Shown here: positions 54,901 through 61,229 of the stretch, in pieces | How the letters are laid out: each line of letters opens with the position of its first letter | How positions within the stretch are numbered: position 1 is the stretch's first letter | DNA from: BA4 sp044376575 | GTDB lineage: Bacteria; Bacteroidota; Bacteroidia; CAIKAF01 | DNA length: 64,000 bases | Direction of reading: 5' to 3' | NCBI GenBank assembly: GCA_044376575.1 | Contig: JBILKR010000004.1 | Location: 1-64,000 of the forward strand | Made by a program: the position numbers and the translations under genes | The notes under the pieces: model-generated | What the model was told of the DNA's origin: nothing | Database searches by the model: none | Seen by the model: only the letters and a program-made list of their open reading frames with translations

Positions 54901-55865
54901 GATCGTTTGAGAATATTGGTTTTAATAAAATGTTTTAATTTGAAATACTCCGAAATGAATTTCTTTTTTCCTGTATATTTTCCTGATAATTCATTGTATT
55001 TTCGCTGAATGATTCGTTTACTGTATCGATCCTCGTTTATAATGATACCCTTCAGATCCTCATTTTCAAAAGTTTCATTTAGTAATTGTATCGGCCACTG
55101 AGCTTCTCTTATTTCTTTACTCACGTTAAAGGTATGTGTTCCACTTTCATCAAATCCAATGTTATGTACAAAAGAATGACTTGGAAATAGACCAAGAATA
55201 TTATTCGTAAATAGACTTGCATACCATATAGCATCTCGTCCGCCTTTTGCTCCAGTTTGTGTAGTATGTTGTAGTATTTTGAAAGTATTTCCAAAATCAA
55301 AATCATTTATCATTTTCTTTTTTTCTATTTCCTGAACAAGAGATACTGAATCAGGATTGTAAAGTTTCCAGTATTTTTCCCATGTTGCCCATCCATAGGG
55401 ATTTACTCCTCGCATAAAGAAATAATTTGGTAACTTTTCTTTAAATCTGTAACTGTAAGCGTTGATTGCCCCTACTTTATCTTCTTCTTGATATAGTTTT
55501 AGTCCGGCATTCATGTAGCTTAGAAACTTAGGTGATACAACTAGGTCATCTTCCAAAACAATAATTTTCCCGTATTCATTCACAACCTCAGTAATCCCAT
55601 TAATCATTGATGGGTCACAGCCCTGATTCTTATTAGATGACCTAATAATTATTTCTTTAAATCCCGAAATATCCTTTATAATATTATTTACTGCACGCCA
55701 ATTCATCAAATCGTGTTCTGAGCTTTCTTCTTTTATGCCATCCTGATAGATAATCAATATTGATTCAGAAGCTAGATAATTTTTCTTGAGAGCCTCCAGT
55801 ACCAAACGAGTATGTTTCGGTCGGTTGTATGTAAAAAGAACTATTGGAGCTAATCGAGTATTCAT
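54897..55865 (-). CDS. Glycosyltransferase, GT2-like
   Basis: A 322-residue GT-A enzyme. I choose the ATG at 55865 (MNTRLAPIVLFTYNRPKHT) over the earlier in-frame start at 55925, which would overlap the upstream gene by about 60 bp. IIVLEDDLVVSPKFLSYM contains the acidic EDD motif that binds the metal and sugar nucleotide. GRDAIWYASLFTNN is a typical later segment. The stop overlaps the FkbM start by 4 bp. Confidence 0.88.
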   Translation of the reverse strand: MNTRLAPIVLFTYNRPKHTRLVLEALKKNYLASESILIIYQDGIKEESSEHDLMNWRAVNNIIKDISGFKEIIIRSSNKNQGCDPSMINGITEVVNEYGKIIVLEDDLVVSPKFLSYMNAGLKLYQEEDKVGAINAYSYRFKEKLPNYFFMRGVNPYGWATWEKYWKLYNPDSVSLVQEIEKKKMINDFDFGNTFKILQHTTQTGAKGGRDAIWYASLFTNNILGLFPSHSFVHNIGFDESGTHTFNVSKEIREAQWPIQLLNETFENEDLKGIIINEDRYSKRIIQRKYNELSGKYTGKKKFISEYFKLKHFIKTNILKRS

Positions 55866-55866
55866 T

Positions 55867-56562
55867 TTATTTTGCCTTGAAGTAAAAAGATGTATTGTAA
55901 GTACGGCAAACAAAAATGTAATCAACTGACTTCAGGAAATGGTGAATTTCACCGCTTAAGCATGCCTCAATATCCTTTTTGTAGTCCTCCACTAAAACAT
56001 ATCTAGGCCTATATTTATCCCAATCATTGGACTGTAAGGCCTTTAGATCGTAACCTTCAATATCGATTGAAATAAAATCAATTTCGGTGTTTTCAGGTAG
56101 GTTGGAATTGAATAAATCTGCTAGTGTTATTGCCTTAACCTTTGTTTCATTTTCTATGCGAAAAGGGGATGCGGTATCTCTTAGTTCTGCAATTTCTTTA
56201 TCCGCCGTATTCATACCTTTTTCCTCAAGTATATAGAATGCTAACTCTTCATTTTTATCAGATATTGCTGTCTCTATGTTAATATCCGAAGGTCTTTTTT
56301 TTCGGAATTCCTTCATGCTTCCTGGCATAGCGTCCACATTTATACCCTTCCAGCCATTGAGATAAAATAATTGGGAATTGGAATAACGTTGAGGATGGTG
56401 GGCTCCGATTTCAACATAGAACCCATCTTTCTTGCCTTGAAAAAGATGCTTAAGTATACGATCCTCTCCTTCCTGACTGAATGAAATTTTATGGAACTCA
56501 TAAACATCTTTTGAGTAGAAATAGAACCTTTTATTGATCCAATTTTTTAGCGTTTGCTTCAT
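55867..56562 (-). CDS. FkbM family methyltransferase
   Basis: A 231-residue methyltransferase. The start is the ATG at 56562 because it forms the TAATG overlap with the stop of the ABC ATPase gene. SAM and FkbM motifs are YVEIGAHHPQRYSNSQLFYL, GINVDAMPGSM and IDFISIDIEGYDLKAL. It lies next to the exporter genes, unlike the other FkbM protein, and could modify the end of the chain. Confidence 0.92.
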   Translation of the reverse strand: MKQTLKNWINKRFYFYSKDVYEFHKISFSQEGEDRILKHLFQGKKDGFYVEIGAHHPQRYSNSQLFYLNGWKGINVDAMPGSMKEFRKKRPSDINIETAISDKNEELAFYILEEKGMNTADKEIAELRDTASPFRIENETKVKAITLADLFNSNLPENTEIDFISIDIEGYDLKALQSNDWDKYRPRYVLVEDYKKDIEACLSGEIHHFLKSVDYIFVCRTYNTSFYFKAK

Positions 56563-57815
56563 TATTCCCAATTAACATTTAATAAAATAGGTGTTCGAAA
56601 TGAATCCCCCTTAAGTCCAGTTAAATTCGATGCCACATGAAAATCAATCAAATTGAAGTCTGGCCAATCCAAAATATTTCCTAATTCATCTTGAATTACT
56701 CCCCTTATGAAATAATTGCCTGGGTACAAAGGAAATTTGATGTTACTAATTGATATTTTATCATCCTTAGCATTAAACCATCTGTTATAATAATTCGAGT
56801 AAAGGATAGAAATTATATCTCCCAATGAATTATGAATTGATATTCCTATTTTGAATCTGTTTTCAAAATTGTCAGTAATATTAAGTGAAATTCTAATCGA
56901 ATAAGTTTCAGATCCATTCACTTGAAAGGTAATAGAGTCTGATTGAAAAATATTCAATTCTTTAAACTCAACTGTACCAGTTCCAACTCTACTTTTACTT
57001 GAAAATTCTTTACGCGAGCCAGTTATATATGCATCTATAATTTCAGAGGTACTTCCTTCTTTCGAAATACAGCCATTCTCTAAAAGTATCGAGGATGTGC
57101 ATAGATCAGCAATAGCATTCATATTATGACTCACAAACAACACCGTCCTTCCTTCACCCTTGCTCACCTCCTGCATTTTTCCGATGGCTTTTTTCTGGAA
57201 TTCAGCATCGCCAACGGCCAAAACCTCGTCTACGATTAAAATTTCAGGTTCCAAAAAAGCTGCTATGGCAAATCCTAATCGCACCGTCATTCCAGAAGAA
57301 TAGCGTTTCACCGGGGTGTCAATGTAGCGGGCACAACCTGAAAAATCAATGATCTCATCCAGCTTGGAGGTAATCTCCCGCTTGGTCATGCCCATGATGG
57401 CACCATTCAAATAAATATTTTCCCTGCCCGTTAATTCCGGATGGAATCCGGTACCTACTTCCAGTAAACTGGCCATGCGTCCGTTCACTTTGATGCTGCC
57501 ATCTGTCGGTCCAGTAATGCGGCTCAATATTTTTAACAAGGTACTTTTTCCGGCACCGTTTTTTCCGATAATTCCAATAATTTCCCCTTTTTTTACTTCA
57601 AAGTTGATATTGCGCAAGGCCCATACATAATCGCTTTCCCCTTTCTCAACACGCTTGTTTTCTTCACCTACCCGTGCATAGGGGTTGCCTTTGCCCCGCA
57701 GCTTGTGCCAGTATAGGTTGAGGTCGTGGCTCAATGTACCTGTACCAATGGTCCCCAGCCGGTACATTTTACTCAGGTTTTCTACGCGGATGGCAATATC
57801 TTTCTCGCTACTCAT
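56562..57815 (-). CDS. wzt: ABC exporter ATPase of polysaccharide export (Wzt-like, extended C-terminus)
   Basis: A 417-residue ATPase. Residues 1-250 are the nucleotide-binding domain with Walker A GIIGKNGAGKSTLLKI, signature YSSGMTVRLGFAIA and Walker B EILIVDEVLAVGD. Residues about 270-417 form a beta-rich extra domain (FNLIDFHVASNL at the end), as in Wzt proteins that bind the modified end of the O-polysaccharide. It should energise export of a completed, possibly capped, chain with Wzm. Coupling to both neighbours by overlaps is visible. Confidence 0.93.
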   Translation of the reverse strand: MSSEKDIAIRVENLSKMYRLGTIGTGTLSHDLNLYWHKLRGKGNPYARVGEENKRVEKGESDYVWALRNINFEVKKGEIIGIIGKNGAGKSTLLKILSRITGPTDGSIKVNGRMASLLEVGTGFHPELTGRENIYLNGAIMGMTKREITSKLDEIIDFSGCARYIDTPVKRYSSGMTVRLGFAIAAFLEPEILIVDEVLAVGDAEFQKKAIGKMQEVSKGEGRTVLFVSHNMNAIADLCTSSILLENGCISKEGSTSEIIDAYITGSRKEFSSKSRVGTGTVEFKELNIFQSDSITFQVNGSETYSIRISLNITDNFENRFKIGISIHNSLGDIISILYSNYYNRWFNAKDDKISISNIKFPLYPGNYFIRGVIQDELGNILDWPDFNLIDFHVASNLTGLKGDSFRTPILLNVNWE

Positions 57816-58663
57816 ATCGTATCCATAAAGTTTTGTTCCGTACGGTTAAAAATCACGATGCCTGAAAGCAAAGTGATTAAAGTGATAACTGAGGCCATTC
57901 CCAAACCGATCCATGAAAAGCTCCCGGATTGTATCCATCCATGTTTAAAGGTTTCAATGATCGGATAGATGGGATTAATGTCTGCTATCCATGTAAATTC
58001 AGGAAACCGCGATGCAATGCTGTCGTAACTCATAATAATTCCCGGTGTGATATACATGAGTAACTGGATGCCAAACTGGAGTAAAAATCTCAGGTCACGA
58101 TACTTGGTAGTCAGCGACGAAATAATAATACCACTTCCCATACCAAGCACTGCCATTAAAACAATTAACAATGGAAATAAAGCAAGGGTTGCATTAAAAT
58201 TAATCTCGCCTTTCCATACATAATACAACCAGATAAGCAAAAAGAGCATAAACTGAACTCCAAACTTAATAAGGTTAGAAATAACGATACTTAATGGCAC
58301 CACTAATCTTGGAAAATATACTTTGCCAAACAATCCTTGATTGTCTATAAATGTACTTGAGGTTTTGAGCAAGCAATCTGAAAAATAATTCCAAAGAATA
58401 ATACCCGATAAATAATATACAAAGGTAGGCACACCTTCCGGACTCAACCCCCCAAATGTACCGAATACCAAGGTAAATACAAGTGTTGTAAATATTGGTT
58501 GTAAAAAAAACCAAATCGGACCTAATATGGTTTGTTTATATTGCGATACAAAATCTCTTCGAACAAAAAGCAACACTAAATCCTTGTATTGCCACACTTC
58601 TTTAAAATTTAATTGAAGTGGATTTTTACTGGGTTTTATTTCAAATTCAAAATGATTCATCAA
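57812..58663 (-). CDS. wzm: ABC exporter permease of polysaccharide export (Wzm-like)
   Basis: A 283-residue inner-membrane protein of the ABC-2 type with six predicted helices after a short N-terminal cytoplasmic part (KDLVLLFVRRDFVSQYKQT, QTILGPIWFFLQPIFTTLVF, FVYYLSGIILWNYFSDCLLK). It moves undecaprenyl-linked polysaccharide across the inner membrane with the Wzt ATPase, whose ATG overlaps the stop of this gene by 4 bp. Confidence 0.93.
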   Translation of the reverse strand: MMNHFEFEIKPSKNPLQLNFKEVWQYKDLVLLFVRRDFVSQYKQTILGPIWFFLQPIFTTLVFTLVFGTFGGLSPEGVPTFVYYLSGIILWNYFSDCLLKTSSTFIDNQGLFGKVYFPRLVVPLSIVISNLIKFGVQFMLFLLIWLYYVWKGEINFNATLALFPLLIVLMAVLGMGSGIIISSLTTKYRDLRFLLQFGIQLLMYITPGIIMSYDSIASRFPEFTWIADINPIYPIIETFKHGWIQSGSFSWIGLGMASVITLITLLSGIVIFNRTEQNFMDTI

Positions 58664-58683
58664 TACTTTAAAATTAACTCCAT

Positions 58684-59562
58684 TTATTTTTTAATAAACC
58701 ATCCCTTTAAACTATCTCCCCTGCCAATGATAGTGAGAAAATTGTTAGCCAAACGTTTCACAATTTTAAGTGTTTTATTTTCTTCAATAGCATGTCTTAT
58801 TTTTTCATCATCCGATGTGCCTGATAATATTTTTTGTGTTGATTTGCCTTGACTTGTTTTCAGACGAGTAAAGCTAATGCCTGTAGTTTCAATTTTTATT
58901 GTTTTAAAACCATTGGAATCAAATAGCTTTCGGAGTGTTTTGGGTGTAAAATAACTTAAATGTTCAGGATACTGTATCACATTGTATTTTGATTTTAAAC
59001 GTAATCGGAGTAAAGAATTAAAATTGGGAGTGGTTAGGTAAATTAATCCCCCCTTTCTCAGAAGTTGATGTATTTTATTTACTTCAGAAGCAGGAGTATT
59101 GATGTGCTCAATTACTTCAAATGATGTGATCACATCAAAATAATCATCTTGATAATTTGATGTATTTAATGCCCCTGCATGTATAGTAATATTCTTTTCT
59201 GATAATAAATTTATTAATCGTTCGGAATATTCTGTTCCATACACCTCCCAGCCTCTTTTTTGTGCTTCATCAAGGAAATATCCGGCACCACAACCAATAT
59301 CCATTATACGATTATTTTTGCGGTATTTCTCCATTTGATCTAAAATCTCGTTGTAACGATTTTTCGTAATTTCAGAACAAAAGAAATTAGTTCCATAATT
59401 TTTATAATGTTTACTTAACTCTTTATCAGAAGGGATTCGATTACAAAATACAAATCCACAATTTTTGCAACTATTCAAAAAAGCACTTTCATATCCGACA
59501 AGTGGCTTAATATTTTCGCTGCTGCAAATTAAACAATGGCGATATGTAGGAAAAGAATTCAA
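58684..59562 (-). CDS. Class I SAM-dependent methyltransferase with N-terminal zinc-ribbon-like region
   Basis: A 292-residue methyltransferase. The N-terminal CLICSSEN and CKNCGFVFC pair form a four-cysteine zinc knuckle. The SAM motif is IMDIGCGAGYFLDEAQKRGW, followed by IHAGALNTSNYQDDYFDVITSFEVIEHIN. This architecture is common among polysaccharide-locus methyltransferases that act on sugars. The gene sits 20 bp upstream of wzm and 101 bp downstream of the winged-helix gene. Confidence 0.9.
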   Translation of the reverse strand: MNSFPTYRHCLICSSENIKPLVGYESAFLNSCKNCGFVFCNRIPSDKELSKHYKNYGTNFFCSEITKNRYNEILDQMEKYRKNNRIMDIGCGAGYFLDEAQKRGWEVYGTEYSERLINLLSEKNITIHAGALNTSNYQDDYFDVITSFEVIEHINTPASEVNKIHQLLRKGGLIYLTTPNFNSLLRLRLKSKYNVIQYPEHLSYFTPKTLRKLFDSNGFKTIKIETTGISFTRLKTSQGKSTQKILSGTSDDEKIRHAIEENKTLKIVKRLANNFLTIIGRGDSLKGWFIKK

Positions 59563-59663
59563 ATTATCATTTTGATTTTTTTTAATATACTTTTTTATCT
59601 ACAGCTTCGCCTCCTCAGTCCCAGGTGAAAGGATGAGTCAGCGGGTGTGAACACAGCAGTTGA

Positions 59664-60212
59664 TTAATCTTTTTTCCAGATCAATACGGCGTATTCATTT
59701 TCAATCCATCGATCGGCCTCTTCGGGTAGCACGGTCAGGAACCGAATTTTTCGGTGAATGAACTTTTCTGCCTTTTCAGTCAGCGTAAGTAAATAGACCT
59801 TATCTACTTCACCCACTACCATCAAATCGACCACGCCAGAATCCTTCCCACGCGCATAATCACCGGTAATGTATGCCGCATGTACCGTGCCGAGCTGACG
59901 GATGATGTCTTCCACAATGCGGTCTAACCCTACATACTTGGCCACAATAGACGTGATTTCATTGAACAGGGGATGAGAAGCACTGGCGCGATAGAGGAGG
60001 GTATTACCTTTAGATTCTGTTTCCAGTAAACCTGCTTGTGTCAAGCGGTTTAGCTCTACCCGAATTCCGTTGGTACTTTCACCAAATTCATCCGACAGCT
60101 CGCGCAAATAGGCCTGCATTGCTGGATTCAGGAAGAATTTCAGCAACAGCCGAACGCGGGTTTTGGATGTAATCAGTGATTCGATCATAGATTGAGTAAC
60201 AAAATTACTCAA
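59664..60212 (-). CDS. Winged-helix regulator fused to a nucleotidyltransferase-like domain
   Basis: A 182-residue protein. Residues 10-80 form a winged helix (RVRLLLKFFLNPAMQAYLRE, GESTNGIRVELNRLTQAG LL-type recognition helix). Residues about 95-182 resemble a minimal nucleotidyltransferase fold (YITGDYARGKDSGVVDLMVVG), but the G-S and D-x-D metal motifs are degenerate, so catalysis is unlikely. It lies directly after the UpxY-like gene at the head of the polysaccharide locus, a place where similar regulators occur in Bacteroidota. It probably binds DNA to control the locus. Confidence 0.8.
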   Translation of the reverse strand: MSNFVTQSMIESLITSKTRVRLLLKFFLNPAMQAYLRELSDEFGESTNGIRVELNRLTQAGLLETESKGNTLLYRASASHPLFNEITSIVAKYVGLDRIVEDIIRQLGTVHAAYITGDYARGKDSGVVDLMVVGEVDKVYLLTLTEKAEKFIHRKIRFLTVLPEEADRWIENEYAVLIWKKD

Positions 60213-60253
60213 TCTATCAAAAACATCAAAAATTTACCCATAAAAATGCGTGT

Positions 60254-60754
60254 TTATTCGATTTTATGTAGAAATTCTCCAGGTAATTTTACTTTGAGGG
60301 AGAGTTGTAAGGTATCCAGGGTAAGGTAGAAAAACGATTCACCTGCGTGGTGCGTAACATGTCCCTTCAAACCTTTGAATAACCCTTGGGTAACAGTTAC
60401 GCGGTCGCCGGTGGCTAACTTTTCAGAAACCGTTTCGGCGTAGATGCCTTCTTCAACAAACCGTTGAATAGCTTGTTGATCTTCATCACGAAGCTGTCCC
60501 CAATCTGTACCAATTTTCACCGGTGTCACGATGCCCTGTACCAAGCAGATGGCAGAAAACTGATGGGTGGTGCAACGCACAAACAGGTAGCCTTTAAATA
60601 AGGGTTCACTCACTTTTTTCTTGCGGTCGCTCCATTGACGAACGGTGGTTTGCAGGGGCAGAAAAACTTCATATCCTTTTTGTCTTAAAGATTCCGCTGC
60701 TTTTTTTTCAGCCCGCGAAGCGCAGTAGAACACATACCATGCTGGAGATGTCAT
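60254..60754 (-). CDS. NusG-like transcription factor (UpxY type)
   Basis: A 166-residue NusG paralogue. An N-terminal NGN domain (WYVFYCASRAEKKAAESLRQKGYEVFLP) is followed by a C-terminal KOW region (TGDRVTVTQGLFKGLKGHV). In Bacteroides, UpxY proteins of this type sit first in capsular-polysaccharide operons and prevent premature termination of their own operon. Here it heads the - strand locus in the same way. The housekeeping NusG is not in the window. The -7 box lies only 4 bp from its ATG. Confidence 0.9.
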   Translation of the reverse strand: MTSPAWYVFYCASRAEKKAAESLRQKGYEVFLPLQTTVRQWSDRKKKVSEPLFKGYLFVRCTTHQFSAICLVQGIVTPVKIGTDWGQLRDEDQQAIQRFVEEGIYAETVSEKLATGDRVTVTQGLFKGLKGHVTHHAGESFFYLTLDTLQLSLKVKLPGEFLHKIE

Positions 60755-60758
60755 GCTA

Positions 60759-60766
60759 CAAAGGTA
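60759..60766 (-). promoter_or_regulatory. -7 motif TACCTTTG of the UpxY-like gene, close to its ATG
   Basis: The complement of CAAAGGTA matches TAnnTTTG exactly. Only 4 bp separate it from the ATG at 60754, so the transcript would be leaderless or nearly so. The alternative is that another promoter further upstream is used. Confidence 0.4.
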
Positions 60767-61002
60767 ATCAATCGATGTACATTAATACAGAGGGTTGAGA
60801 TTGAGGGAAAAGTGAGCCCGGTATCGGCAATCATCGCGATGCGAAGCCCGACCTGATGTATGAAGTGAGGATAAAGAAAATTTTGAATCGTTAACACATT
60901 CCAATAAGCACTTGTGTTTGGGAACGAAAGTTTCCACCCTTTTTGTGAATGGGTCGATGACAAATTTTCGCCGAACGGCTAACATCAGGTCTTGACCTTT
61001 TC

Positions 61003-61028
61003 GTTCTTTTGTGTCAAGACAAAAGAAC
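61003..61028. repeat. Hairpin with 10-bp stem and 6-nt loop
   Basis: GTTCTTTTGT (61003-61012), loop GTCAAG, ACAAAAGAAC (61019-61028). The upstream GTCTTGAC at 60989-60996 is complementary to GTCAAGAC at 61013-61020, so an alternative fold exists. Seen directly in the sequence; no T-run follows. Confidence 0.7.
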
Positions 61029-61122
61029 AATAAAAACAAAATACTTTAATGGAATTTTCATCAACATTCACTTCTCAATACAAGCCTACGGCTCACTCGA
61101 ACTGACTGAGGACGTTATAATT

Positions 61123-61175
61123 CGGGTCTTCGAGAACCTCAGACACCGTATAAATCGAGAGCCTCAGGCTCCGGA
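61123..61175. repeat. REP-like repeat, inverted copy
   Basis: Positions 61123-61167 are the reverse complement of 46015-46059, with about 4 mismatches in 45. It contains two cores in opposite orientation to the right-hand 90-bp copy (TTCGAGAACCTCA with one change, and TCGAGAGCCTCA). The hairpin CGGGTC/GACACCG is kept. Confidence 0.85.
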
Positions 61176-61208
61176 TAATTCACTCTTTCAAGCTTCCCCT
61201 GCATTTTA

Positions 61209-61216
61209 TATATTTG
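61209..61216 (+). promoter_or_regulatory. -7 motif TATATTTG upstream of the PKD protein
   Basis: Exact match, 13 bp before the predicted TTG start at 61230. The short leader is normal for Bacteroidota. Confidence 0.45.
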
Positions 61217-61229
61217 TAAAAATATTCGA

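Larger units (their letters stand above)
60755..61229. other. Intergenic region of 475 bp with promoters, hairpins and a REP copy
   Basis: Divergent spacer between the UpxY-like gene (-) and the PKD protein gene (+). Seen within it: the -7 box of the UpxY-like gene; a 10-nt palindrome CATCGCGATG (60832-60841); a hairpin with 10-nt arms at 61003-61028; a REP-like repeat (61123-61167); and a -7 box at 61209. The short ORFs on the - strand here have low-quality composition and are rejected. Confidence 0.7.

Noticed and set aside
59563..59663. Possible degenerate REP core (CTTCGCCTCCTCAG) in the gap before the methyltransferase gene
   Set aside because: The match to the core is too weak (several mismatches and no hairpin arms).
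60751..61039. Two - strand ORFs (70 and 85 codons) in the gap before the PKD gene
   Set aside because: They overlap each other in different frames, contain a hairpin and promoter elements, lack family features, and resemble spurious ORFs from dispersed intergenic sequence.
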